Shown here: positions 1 through 9,780 of the stretch, in pieces | Layout: each line of letters starts with the position of its first letter | Position numbering within the stretch: position 1 is the first letter of the stretch | Assembly (NCBI GenBank): GCA_004802725.1 | Contig: SGPM01000361.1 | Span: 1 to 26,573, forward strand | Reading direction: 5' to 3' | Source of the DNA: Antrodiella citrinella | Lineage: Eukaryota > Basidiomycota > Agaricomycetes > Polyporales > Steccherinaceae | DNA length: 26,573 nucleotides | Position numbers and translations under genes: made by a program | Notes under the pieces: model-generated | Told to the model about the DNA's origin: nothing | Databases searched by the model: none | Seen by the model: only the letters and a program-made list of their open reading frames with translations

Positions 1-1
1 C

Positions 2-797
2 CAATCTTGGGTAGATGTCCTGCAGCGGATGACTTACCCACGAACCGCGTCTGTCTCGTTCGCTCAACAAGACAAACAAGAGTTATATGACATACGCCCT
101 GGTCGTTTCGCTGGTGTTCCCAGAGTGTAGGCTGTCTTCGAGGATCTCACCGTCCTCCGTAGCATCTCTATCTTTGATTTCTGTCTCCCCGTTCGACCTC
201 AACTCGATACGCCTTTGGAGGAGCACCGAACAACATATCACCAAGCGCCTACTCGCTAGCCTTCCTTCTTCCTCCTCTTCTCCTTTTCAAGACTGTTGAG
301 ATCTCACGGGATGCGGCTCTGCCTTGACTCGATCCGGGAGCAAGGTGTGCGCACTTTGCTCATTGGTTCCACGAACCCGGCCGACTCGTCTGAGTTGCTC
401 CAACATCTTGACCTTGTCGAGACCCTATACATAAGCGGGCACGGCGCGTTCGTGAGTAACATACCTACAGCGCCACACCCTATCACAACCGGTGATGGTC
501 GTACCCCTTCCGAAACTCAGGACCCTCGTGCAACGACGCGTGAAACCTTTCAAGGGTGTAGCCGATCACCAACTCTGGCTGCGTCTGAACGCTGCACTAC
601 TTCAGCGAAAGCAGCTTGGGTACCCGCTGGAGAAACTCATCATCTTGGCCAATGAAGATTACCCATGTCCCGTGGGTTTGCTGGACGGGTTCAGACAGCT
701 AGTGACGGGGACGGTTGTTGAACATGTGCTGGGGTCCTCGGTTGGTGTCGAAGATCGTGACGGACATGTTTTTGGAACAGCCGGGAGAGCTGTTTGA
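2..797 (+). pseudogene. F-box/LRR-like protein fragment, frame-broken
   Basis: Coding-like sequence is spread over all three plus frames. Frame 2 opens the window (QSWVDVLQRMTYPRT) and stops with TAG at 127-129. Frame 1 continues with AVFEDLTVLRSISIFDF. Frame 2 resumes near 300 with LDSIREQGVRTLLIGS and LVETLYISGHGAF. Frame 3 carries LPKLRTLVQRRVKPF and RKQLGYPLEKLIILANEDYP up to the stop at 795-797. The alternation of short Leu-rich segments resembles the large F-box-like families of mushrooms, which recruit substrates to SCF ubiquitin ligases. No F-box itself is visible because the 5' end lies outside the window. The frame changes could be introns, decay or base-calling errors; one of them coincides with a possible 19-nt intron (452-470). 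The family call is inference from sequence style only. Confidence 0.4.
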
Positions 798-1191
798 CTT
801 GCTGGGTCTCTATGAGTCGTCGTGGTTATCCGTATCCCTCGTCGCGGCAACGCGGCGGCATGCGTGATAGTGGTACACTGAGGGATCACTGGCAGAACCG
901 CTTCTCGCATCCTCATTACCGCACCCCCCGAATGAATCGTTTGCTTTCCCTACGCATGTTTCTGAATGTATGACGGCCCTGTTGTGATCAAGCCCCTGTG
1001 CACTGAGAAATTTGATGCAGGTCAAGTTACCATTCGGCCGAATACGTCGAGGTCGGTTGCCACAGTGCCAATCGTGAACCTTGCTCGGTCTAATTGCTAA
1101 TTGGACCAAATCACAAACAAACACGGGACCTACATTAGGAACAGTCATCGATCATCGATTCTTACGAACCTTTCTCTTGACAGTCATGTAG

Positions 1192-1809
1192 GTCGACGTC
1201 TATAAGTTTTGCAATCTTATCCATTTCCGTGTAGCTAATCACAACATACTCAGGGCAGGTACGATACAAGATTCTGCTCTTGAGCACAACAGTATCTACG
1301 CTGCGCTCTTCACGCACGATCCCGGAAGCAGCTGGCACTGGGCNATCTACCTCCACCACGANATCCAAGCAAGTGAAAGGCACGATGCAGCCTCCGGCCA
1401 TAAATTCCACGCCACGAACAAGTACGGCCCATGGCAGTACGAATGCNTCGCCACCGACATCCTGCATGATCAGGAGCTCACCGTCCTAGCCAAGATCGGC
1501 GCGATAGAAGACGAAGACTGGGGAGCAGAGTTCCTTGAGCAGTACCTCATCCCGATACCGATGGAGGTCCCAGAGGTCGATCATCGCCAAGAGCGCGTCT
1601 TCACGTGCAGAGTGTGGTTCCGTGAGGCGATCAGGGTGTTCCATGAGGCCGAAGTCTTCATCGAGTGTCCCGATGTTGACGGGTTGGAGAGAGAGCTCTC
1701 TAGTCAGGCGCGTCTTGTGGACGCGAAGACGAGCCGCTTTTCGGACGAACCNGTATCAGTCTTGATTGTATCCAAGAAGGCGCACCCGACCGAAGAGTCC
1801 AGCGATTAG
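1192..1809 (+). CDS. DUF6914-like protein, 3' exon (5' end unresolved)
   Basis: Frame 1 is open from 1192 to the TAA-less end TAG at 1807-1809, about 205 residues. Visible segments in order are IYAALFTHDPGSSWHWAIYL, HKFHATNKYGPWQYE, LTVLAKIG and, near the C-terminal third, FTCRVWFREAIRVFHEAE. The order 'alyl...HWA', 'H.t...W.yE' and 'C R x W x(r/k) E A I' is what I remember of DUF6914, a basidiomycete family of unknown function, so the call rests on family pattern and not on a search. There is no ATG before 1561 in this frame, so the start must lie in an upstream exon I could not place; GTGTAG at 1229-1234 is one possible acceptor. Three N calls fall inside the exon (1344, 1372, 1447) and one near its end (1752). 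Confidence 0.5.
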   Translation, partial: VDVYKFCNLIHFRVANHNILRAGTIQDSALEHNSIYAALFTHDPGSSWHWXIYLHHXIQASERHDAASGHKFHATNKYGPWQYECXATDILHDQELTVLAKIGAIEDEDWGAEFLEQYLIPIPMEVPEVDHRQERVFTCRVWFREAIRVFHEAEVFIECPDVDGLERELSSQARLVDAKTSRFSDEXVSVLIVSKKAHPTEESSD

Positions 1810-2049
1810 AAGCTGATTGGGGACGACGTTGTTGCTTTATTGAAGATAAAGATTTACGTATNGCTGATGTAGTGGCTCACGTTCAACGACGAAACAGGAN
1901 TATCNGGGCATCTATCGCTGATACTATAATCATCCTGGTAAAGCTCCCAGATGAGGTTCATTTTCTCTGTNATCAATCAAGTGAGACGATGCCATTGCCC
2001 ATCGTTGGACATCTCAGGATGTGAATGATCGTTNTCTTNTCTCCGAATA
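1810..2049. other. Intergenic, nothing recognised
   Basis: Between the DUF6914-like stop and the region where the minus-strand TPR/DUF4470 reading frame fades out I see no open frame with coding character. Five unresolved bases fall here. It probably contains both 3' untranslated regions. Confidence 0.4.
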
Positions 2050-3220
2050 TGCCAGTGTTGCTCTAAGGGTTCACTTTTTGGCTGACAGTACTCATCAAAC
2101 AAAAGCAGCACCGTCGACGACTTCCGTAGAGGTGTGGGGACTCAATTGGCATGGGTGGGGGAGGGGGAGGAGGGCTTTTGATCACAGGAAGATCGTAGTT
2201 CGGGTTCAATCTCTTGAAGTTTTCTNGGAGGGTAAGTGAATGAGTACGGAGTACACTTCTTGCCTTGAAGCATACGACTAAAATCACCTNTGTCAATNAT
2301 GACTCGCGAGTTCACCTGAAACCATATCAGCGACTGCGGCTAGTGTGCTAACAGATTGGCNACTTACGTTGTACCTTACGAGCTTTTTGTTGCCATTGGA
2401 CATAGTGGTAGTCCACGACGCGCTTCCCCGGTACTGCATATGATGGATACCTCTCATCTCGACCCACTTCTTGCGGTGCAACGACGAGCCATTTCGGAAG
2501 CCGAGGAGGAGAGTCNGTCATCCTGTCTCGCAAGTCCTGCATGACGTTNCGCACTCTGCAAACATAGCACGGTCAAGAGGTCAAGACTTGATTCTTCATT
2601 TCAGCTTGTCAAGACTTACCGCTCGGCACAATAAGAAGGCAAGGCGACACCGTTCCAGAGATAAACAGCGGCAGCTTGAATCTCCAGCCTGTCTTCTTCC
2701 TCGAGGCCATCGTCTCCTAGTTGGCTCGCTAGCATCAAGATAACNATGTCACGGGCTAGCATAGCGGGATGCAAGTCTAGCNTGGTGATGTGAAGGAACA
2801 TAACATCCTTTCGTTCCTTGGACAGCTTCTTGTACGAGGCATGTAGATCGACGATAGTGGTGTAAACGTGCCTAAAGCATCATCAGTCACTCGAACGCAA
2901 TAGCAGACTGATGGCAACGCNGCGTCCTCCGGGCTGCNCAACGCATGCTTCATCACCGCATGCGCCAAGCTCTCAATCCACAACTGCGTTTCCTGCAGAG
3001 ACGCGCTACCGACCTGCTGGCCTGCGATACCCTGCGCGAGGGCTTTGCCCAGCCGCGTGAACAAACACGTCGCGAGCTCTGGTTTGAGCGTGGTGTTGGC
3101 GCGGAGGAGGAGCCATGACCGGAGGATCGCTTGGATCGCGTCGGTGTATTGTCCGTTTTCGTAGAGCGCTGCGCTGAGGTTGGAGGNGTAGACGGGGTCG
3201 GTTGGATCTAGCAATTCAGC
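2050..3220 (-). CDS. TPR plus DUF4470 domain protein, 5' end missing
   Basis: On the minus strand an exon begins at 3220 after the acceptor CAATAG and reads AELLDPTDPVY, then LSAALYENGQYTDAIQAI: a tetratricopeptide unit with a Pro-rich lead-in. After an intron near 2895-2860 comes HVYTTIVDLHASYKKLSKER, then LDLHPAMLARD and EIQAAAVYLWNGVALPSYCA. Another intron follows (near 2625-2560), and the next exon reads VRNVMQDLRDRM, LPKWLVV and YHYVQWQQKAR. This succession, with HxYxTxxDLHASY, H(P)xxLARDxxI and LPxWLxV blocks, is the mushroom TPR/DUF4470 architecture, of unknown function and usually cytosolic. The gene should have more TPR sequence upstream of 3220, but an unrelated ABC-transporter fragment lies there instead. 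Several N calls interrupt the exons. The C-terminal boundary near 2050 is approximate. Confidence 0.6.
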
Positions 3221-3270
3221 CTATTGAANAAAAAATTGTCATGATAAGCAGAAGATAATGGATCAANACG

Positions 3271-3854
3271 GCTTCGTGGCGTCGCCTTCAGCCTGGAGCT
3301 CGGTGTAGTAGAGAACACGTTCGACGGCGTTGAAGTTCTGCTCGTTTTGCGCGTACGTGGCGACCAGTTGGGCTGTGGTACTGTGAGTTCGTCATCATGG
3401 AAAAAACGACCAGTAGACACTTACAGAAAACTTGGGTGACTGAAGAATAAATCGATCAGAGTCCGCAATAGTGANAATCATGAAGAGTATACGCACTACT
3501 CAGGGTATACGACAACACGACACCAACTTTGGAAGGGTCTATAGTCTTGCGGAAGCCAGATCCAAACAAGGCAATGCCGAGCACAAGGAGGTTTCCAAGG
3601 AAATCGAGACGCGATCCCAGCNACGCTTGAATGGCAATCGTCATGTAGTATGCACGATTTTCCNTATCCAGTCCCTGTTCTGCGCGGTGAATGAAACGCG
3701 CCTGCTCTCCGTAGCCACGCACGGAGACGGGTACGAGGTTATAGTAGCCATTCGTCCCAATGAATTGACCAGAGGCAGTATACTTNCAAATCGTCAACTG
3801 CGAGTTCAACGTGCCCAAGAACAGAAAGGGCGTTCTAGCAGCGGAATCAGTCAT
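3271..3854 (-). pseudogene. ABCC/MRP-type ABC transporter, second transmembrane domain fragment
   Basis: The minus strand encodes SVRGYGEQARF, ENRAYYMTIAIQ, LDFLGNLLVLGIALFGSGFR and KTIDPSKVGVVLSYTL. A 15-nt exon (3439-3425) would add ITQVF, and the next exon (from 3372) reads QLVATYAQNEQNFNAVERVL and YYTEL. In fungal multidrug-resistance-type ABC exporters these blocks follow one another in the second membrane domain, just before the second ATPase domain, so this is a confident family match from known block order. Everything else is missing: no Walker A, signature or Walker B motif is seen on either side, and the match ends abruptly near 3270, 50 bases before the TPR exon. Upstream of SVRGYG the open frame (up to 3854) does not look like the family. 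I read it as a transporter remnant. Confidence 0.6.
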
Positions 3855-5951
3855 CAGCTACCTATGTATTTGTCCGCTGAGATGAGAAGACACATACCTG
3901 GTTTCAGCCGAATCGTGAGTCGGGGGTCCTGTAGTATTTGTCGTCGTAGGGCATTNCTATGTCTCTCGGAGTTGTGNTGTCGAATGGCATGGTCTCGGGC
4001 GACCGTCTTGAGCTCCATTGGCTGGTCTGGCCGTGTACGTGCTGCGCCCGTCGTTTGGCGGTTGACGCCGGTCGGCACATTCTCTTCCACAGTCCGGCGA
4101 GCGATGACACGCAAACGTGCAGCGGTANGTGTTTCTGTTTCTTTTTTGTTTTGTTGCTTTTGTTGGTGTTGGGTTACGTGGTGGCGGTCGCCGAATGTGC
4201 ACGCGTGAGCACATGTGAGTAAGGAGAAGTGATGCGCTCTCAAGTGTCTTCCACTTCGAGGCGCTCTGCTCTGCAGTCGCATTGTGGCTGTCAAAGTCAT
4301 GGTGTTTCTTCATTAGGTCTCGTTGGCTGTTATTTCGGTACGGTTACTGACTACATTGTGTGTTGTTGACACAGTCTACGACATTCGAACAGTCCGAGCA
4401 TGTGCCGGCGGACGGGGAGGAATACTGCCTGACCGGCATCATCGAGTCAGAGATGGACAGAGGGAAGGAGAGATGGATGGACAAAGGGAAGGAGAGATGG
4501 ATGGACTGAGCGACTGACGAAGAGCATTTGTCTATGGTCTACTGGCGAACAGAACAGCTGGAGAGATATACTTAACGGACTGACGGCCTTGCCATCCCCA
4601 GTCCCCCACCGTTGAATCCCCTCTCAGCAAAATGGCAGGGGATGACGACAGCTACTATCGCGCACCATTCGCACAACGTCACCCATAGGCGATGTTGGTG
4701 CGATGCTGGTCGCACTCATGAAGAGCAGATGGGCGCGGTATCTTCATCCTCGATGGCTCCTCCGCTGTCGGTCCTGGTGCGTACACTACCTTTAGCCTTT
4801 AGTTGAGCCGCAACGTTCGCAATTACTCTTACAACCATCCAATTCGCCAGCCTTTCGCCCAGGAATGATGATTCTTTTTTGTCGGGACGCAGGAAAGAAC
4901 GAACGACCTCTCCCCTCCCTTTACCTCCGTCGTCGAAATCAGCACCTCTCGGCCATTCGTCATGTCTTTGGCGCTGTGGTCAGAGAGATCAATAATCATC
5001 AAGGTGCGTGTACTGTGTTGAGGCTTTTGATCGGAGCAACGTATGCTAATTGTTTGTTCTTAACGTTACAACGGAGTAGATTCGATCACCCAATAGGGTT
5101 GATGAGCATGCCCGATGCGTTAAATAGACGTCGTAATGACCAGAACAGCCTTGGGATGTACGACACCAGCGATATGCAAGGCCCGTGGTACCGGTCAAGC
5201 TTGTTGTTCCTATACAACCTCAACATGACTCACATAATACGACGGAGGATGAGTAAGAGTGATCCGTCGAAGTCACGGAAGACATGACGTCCTACGATGT
5301 CAAGTCGCCCGCTTCCATTCTCACACAGATCGTATAGAATGCTGAAGCCAAAAATCACATTTGCGGCGATCCGGCTGTAATAGGATTTACATCAGTATAC
5401 AGCATTCTGCATATTTGGAAACGTCAGTCTGCAGGTTGTGAGAGTTCTCGCCCAATTCAACTNGAAAAAAGGATTGGGAAGCCCAGAGGCCGTAATCGGA
5501 GTCCACATCTCCGGGCCAAATCTCAAGCTCACCGTGTTCAAGCTCCGCGCGTTATACCATGGCAATCATCGATGTCATGATTCAAGACCGTACTACCCTA
5601 CCAGTTGTTTTGTGCTATATATCGTCTATGTAAGCTTCAACGTTCATAGTTTCCAATACTGATGTAATGACGGCAGTAAACGCACAAGACACTCACCTTC
5701 GGTCCAATTTGACTCGTCCTGTAGTACCCGGCTCCGCCGCTTTTGTCTTCCGTCGGATTCGTCGATCCAGGTTACAAGACAAACACCAAAGGTCCGTATC
5801 ATCGTTGTTCATCATGTTACGAATTGCTTCTTACGTTGTCCGCCACGTTTCGCATACGCCACGTTTGTATACAAATTGGACGCGTAGTGTGCTCTAAATA
5901 TTGTGCCCGTCAGACTTTCACGCTTCACTTTGAACCATACTCATTGTCGTC
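3855..5951. other. About 2.1 kb without a convincing gene
   Basis: Several short open frames exist, but none forms a phase-consistent spliced model. The best candidates are a plus-strand start at 4632 (MAGDDDSYYRAPFAQRHP, then a stop), a 140-codon frame at 4865-5287 whose middle looks like an unspliced intron (donor GTGCGT near 5005), and a plus-strand stretch near 5455-5560 (GLGSPEAVIGVHISGPNLKL) overlapped by an alternative frame starting MAIIDVMIQDR near 5558 that ends in a GTAAGC donor. These may be exons of one or two decayed genes. The GC skew and codon use do not decide between frames, and N calls at 3952, 3977, 4128 and 5463 add doubt. Confidence 0.3.
4451..4506. repeat. Short degenerate tandem repeat
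   Basis: Two and a half copies of a 20-24 base unit built on AGATGGATGGACAAAGGGAA plus GGAG lie side by side. It is purine-rich on the plus strand and is not inside a recognised gene. Confidence 0.7.
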
Positions 5952-7269
5952 ATGGACGCAGATGGTCTCTGTCCCGTACCAATCATCCATGTATTGTCCG
6001 AGCTCAACATCGAATCATTGCCCCCGCCGCTATTCTCTCTTCTGCCTTTGTTTCAAACGCTGCAGTCGCCTCTGGTGCAGACGCAGGCTCTGGAAACAGA
6101 GCTTGAATCCAGTACGCATGAGACTTCTGGCGCTTCTATCAGCAAAATCACACTCACGCCGTTCCGTAGAACTTGAAGGCACCCAGATAGAGTACCTCAA
6201 GAGCATTTCCCTGATGATACAAGAATCATCAGATTCGCAGGATGTTTTCTATCCACGAAAAATCGACTACCTGTGGGCGACGCTCATCGGAGAGATTGTA
6301 CGCGCAGTCTCTCCAGGCGCGATCCCATTGTACGCTCTTCCTATCTCGAAACCGCACATTTGCTGACGATATTTTCAGGTCTCATCAACACTTTTGTCTT
6401 CCTCGATTCCAGGAAATCACCCCAGCTCCAGATGGTGATTCCTCAGGGATTCATCCTCACAAAAGGATACACCTTGAATACGCTAAGGACCCTGAGAGCC
6501 ACTTTCAACGCAACGAAGAGCCGATGCCACCTACGTTAATGCTCCCCTCTGTTCGGAGCATTGGGAATGATGAAGTAACCGCATATTGTGACGGTTATGC
6601 GATTCTCCTACTATCGCAAGCTCGTGCGGTAGGTTCGATGGAAGATCTTGAAATGGAGGACGGAGAGAGAATCCGTGACCTGCCTTACGACGCTCACGTC
6701 ATTCAGACTAGCAACATGTGGGAGGCTTGCCGAACATCGCTGGTGCTTCCGCTCGTCTGCGTCGCGGACTCTGACAACATTCTAGCCCTGGTCACAAGTA
6801 CGCTTTACCAACGTCACGTACTGTGTCTCGATTCGCCTGTTGTTGGTCTCACAATTTCTCCTCGCGGGTGTGTTGCTAGATTGGTAATAGCATGGTTCAC
6901 GGAGACCAACGGTACTGTGAGTAGTCTTCGTCCAGTCTGTTCGCTGTACGATATTCATTCTTCGAATAGCTAGAGCCACATGTTGCAATCGCTGCCGAAA
7001 ATTCAGTCGTGTCCCCATCTCCTGGCGTTTTCAACTTGACGTCTTACGAACAAGTGTTTCTCCTTACACACCTCATCTTCGGACTCCGGGATCATTTCAG
7101 CAGCATCGAAAATGGAGACTTACGACTTCGACGGACCTGTTGGAGATCCGATCATCGAGTAGATGACTTGTTCTGCGCGAATAATTGGGGACCCAAGGAG
7201 GTTGGTAACGCAACGGAGGCATGGCGTCTGGATGTTCGCGCCGGAGGACCATTGGAAGACACAAGGTGA
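5952..7269 (+). CDS. Unknown mushroom protein, four exons, about 363 aa
   Basis: I do not recognise a named domain. The model is ATG 5952; exons 5952-6111, 6170-6297, 6413-6916 and 6970-7269. All junctions keep phase (1, 0, 0), with donors GTACGC, GTACGC and GTGAGT. The protein starts MDADGLCPVPIIHVLSELNI. A central block reads RDLPYDAHVIQTSNMWEACR, then LVLPLVCVADSD, then SPVVGLTISPRGCVARLVIAWFTE. Later comes GVFNLTSYEQVFLLTHLIFG and a basic C-terminus. The middle block has the look of families found in many copies in mushroom genomes, of unknown role. The second intron (115 nt) is long for this window and may hide a small exon at 6379-6412. The TGA at 7267-7269 may not be the true end: a GTGAAG donor overlaps it and could splice in phase to the next gene (see findings). 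Confidence 0.6.
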
Positions 7270-7331
7270 AGTCTTATGCTCGAATACTTAAGGCCAGTGC
7301 TCTTACTCGATGTATGCCATCTCAACACACA

Positions 7332-9124
7332 ATGTCTCCCAAACCTAGCCAAGAAATCAAGCAATCTCAGCCTACTCAAGAAGAAGCCGCACCTGCGACT
7401 CCTAGAGGGTGAGTCTGTTAGTATGATAATACAGTATCCTGTTCTCACACAAAGCCCGAACTATTAGGCCCAGGTCTGCATATTCAGCCTCCTCGTAAGT
7501 GGTGTCTTTCAAATTGAATCGACAATGAGCTTATGCACAGTTCACTAGTTTTGTCCAGATTGAGAATCAAGGATTGGAAGGGACAGCAATCAATGTGGAT
7601 ACCTGGAGCTTCGAGCGTCACACATATCCCATATCCATGTGGGCTGACACGCGAACACCAACGTCGGTCATGGGGGAAGACCCAAAATATTTCGAGAGAA
7701 TGATCCAGAATCTTATCGACATCACCATGCCTCAATGGCCCGCCGAGATTCCCAAGTCGAAGGGCATTGCTAATGCCCTCTGTCGAGTTTCGAAGCACAT
7801 CTCGTCCCAGTTGGAGCTTCTGAAGTTCAAGCCGACTAAATACGTAGCGCAGGACATCATCGACAGGGAATTGGCGATGACATATCTTGGAGCGACATGG
7901 AGCCGAGCTGTGGACATCCAGAAGGTGTACTCGCCCACGCAGGGAGCAGCCATTGAAGGAGACGCTAGCAGAGAGGGCTCGCAAGTCACTTCAAGCTGGT
8001 CTAAGACGCTGTTCGGAATGAGCGAAGCAACGTCTCGGTTCCCGTGGGATGCGTTCATACACTACTTTGCGACGGATGACAGTGGCGACTCGGACACATG
8101 TCACCCAATGTAAGTAACTCTGCTACGGAAGACAACTTGGAGCTCGTGATTGACCTCTTTCACCTTTCACAGAGTAGAAGTCACTATCAAACATTGCCGC
8201 AATCTTGTGCAAGATTCTACCTGGCCGACCCCCGACTCGAACGGGAAAGAATCTCTGGACAAACAGTTCAATCGAGCCTCAGCGTTTGAGGTGCTTTGTC
8301 GCGACAGTCAGACAACATTTTACCTGGACAGCACAACGAATCAATTTGGCCGTCGGAAGATTCTGGCATTCCATCTTGCCGGGTGCTCACAAGAGGATGT
8401 AGACAAGTACGAAGAGCACAGAGAGTATAAGCTGAAAAACGCCACAGCCCGAGCCGAGCTGTGGAAACAGCAGTTAAACGAACGCAAGAAAAAACATCAG
8501 TCACATCCAGAGACACACCCAGTCCCTGAGACCGCTGGGAATCCGAATCACGAGCCGAGCACCGGGAAGTGCGACATGGCTTTGCTGGTACCTATCCGGG
8601 GTTTCTTTGGGAGCTTGATGACCGACAGAGGCCATCAGGGTAACTGCAAGAAGTTTAGGCCTGTCAGTCTCCCGGACGCTAAAGTGAAGGCCGTGGCGAC
8701 TTCGGAGGACAAGGGGGAGCCTGAGTCGGTGGCGGAGGTTGAGAAGGCAGGCCCCGAGACAGAGCTCAAGGAAATCACTGGCAGTTCCGCCCAGGGTATC
8801 AGCCTTACCGTGACGGCGGCTCGGGACAGACCACCGGTCGACCCTGCTGCGACATCTGCTGCAGTCATCTCTAAAGGAGCAAATCTCCAAACGTTCGCAG
8901 GAGCCCTCGGCAACGTGACCTCGCCTCCCGTCACCCAGCTCGCCAACGGGCAGTTCCAGGTGACAGGAAACTCGGCATTCAACACACTCTCGGACGCTCT
9001 CACCCGCTCGTGCGACGTCCAGCACAACCAGTGTGCCAATGCAGCGAACGCTGCAGGCAACAAAGGCGACTTAACGGTCACTGCGTGCGGTGACCAGCAG
9101 ACTCAGTGCGATGCTTCTCGATAG
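7332..9124 (+). CDS. Unknown protein with C-terminal Cys module, about 541 aa
   Basis: The model is ATG 7332; exons 7332-7408, 7468-7494, 7540-8109 and 8173-9124, all in phase. Residues 1-35 are Gln/Pro-rich (MSPKPSQEIKQSQPTQEEAA). The central body includes INVDTWSFERHTYPISMWAD, RMIQNLIDITMPQWP and LLKFKPTKYVAQDIID. Around residues 290-345 is a charged helical stretch (DKYEEHREYKLKNATARAEL). The last 80 residues differ in character: ANLQTFAGALGNVTSPPVTQ, FQVTGNSAFNTLSDAL, then four cysteines spaced C-x6-C-x17-C-x6-C within SCDVQHNQCANAANAAG. I associate that ending with secreted basidiomycete proteins, yet no signal peptide is visible at this N-terminus. The body has no family I can name. Either two genes have merged or the module is used inside the cell. 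Confidence 0.6.
8878..9121 (+). other. C-terminal Gly/Asn-rich Cys module inside the preceding gene
   Basis: This segment encodes the FAGALG...PPV...FQV.GN....L..AL.RSCD.QHN.CA.AAN pattern with four cysteines. I recall it from the C-termini of many basidiomycete secreted proteins of unknown function; this is family memory, not a search. The DNA is more GC-rich and more regular in codon use than the exon before it. Confidence 0.5.
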
Positions 9125-9399
9125 TAAAAGATTGTTTGAAGGGCAGAGTTGATCTCTCACCGCTTTTTCCTTCATTCTGCTTGTTTTATATCTTGTACTT
9201 TGAGGATGGACAGAATAATACGTTTCTCGTGCAAGGCTGTTTAGTGGAGTCGCCCCCCCGGGCCGATGCGATCCCACCACGCTCATACAAGCTCGCTTGT
9301 CACTCGCCACCACACGCCACCACTTTCAGCAGCAAACGTTGTCGCATTTTGCTCACGACCTCCTGACCTGGAAGTACATAGACACGCCCGCGTTTAGTC

Positions 9400-9766
9400 A
9401 TGCCACGCTCCGAATCAAGTGGCTCCGTCAGAGAAGACGACGGTCTGTTTGTCGAAAGGCTTCAAACCATGTACGATAAATCTCTGTCGGATCTCCGAAC
9501 GTTTGCTCAACGAGAGAATCGATCCTTCGACAATGTTCGTGATATTTTTCATGTCATAAAGGTTGCTGAAAATTGAGGTCTTTCAGGTCCGCAAGCTCTT
9601 CGAGGAGATGCATTGCAAGTCATTGTTTGGGCTTGAAATTGCACAAACAGACGAGTCCACATCTCCGACTGGTAAAGGCCAGCAGCATGGTATGTGCAGT
9701 CGTTTGTGCTCTGTATTTATGACTGGATTTTGCTTTTGGTCTTACACTGGGGGCATGAGACGATAA
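9400..9766 (+). CDS. Small unknown protein, about 104 aa, possibly 3'-truncated
   Basis: Exon 1 runs from ATG 9400 to 9534 (MPRSESSGSVREDDGLFVER ... FAQRENRSFDN). A 52-nt intron with GTTCGT donor and CTTTCAG acceptor follows. Exon 2 from 9587 reads VRKLFEEMHCKSLFGLEIAQ and stays open to TAA at 9764-9766. Phase is 0 at the junction. The first exon is predicted helical and charged, perhaps a coiled coil. A second good donor, G|GTATGT, stands at about 9691, and the 25 residues encoded after it (CSRLCSVFMTGFCFWSYTGG) look like translated intron. The real gene may once have continued, but after 9770 there is only repeat DNA. No family recognised. Confidence 0.5.
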
Positions 9767-9780
9767 AAACATGATTTATA

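Noticed and set aside
810..1148. Minus-strand 112-codon open frame
   Set aside because: Low coding character, no family resemblance, no splice partners on the minus strand.
3223..3270. In-frame spliced fusion of the ABC fragment to the TPR exon
   Set aside because: The only GT-like donor (3269) leaves phase 2, and splicing to the acceptor before 3220 then meets a stop within four codons. The junction is reported as a breakpoint, not as a fusion protein.
3854..4313. Minus-strand open frames upstream of the ABC fragment, including a segment MPYDDKYYRTPDSRFG
   Set aside because: Three overlapping frames are open at once, stops appear at each possible junction to the ABC exons, and no ABC motif is present.
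8268..9081. Long minus-strand open frames opposite the Cys-module gene
   Set aside because: Shadows of a GC-rich coding exon; the plus strand has phase-consistent exons and a recognisable C-terminal pattern.
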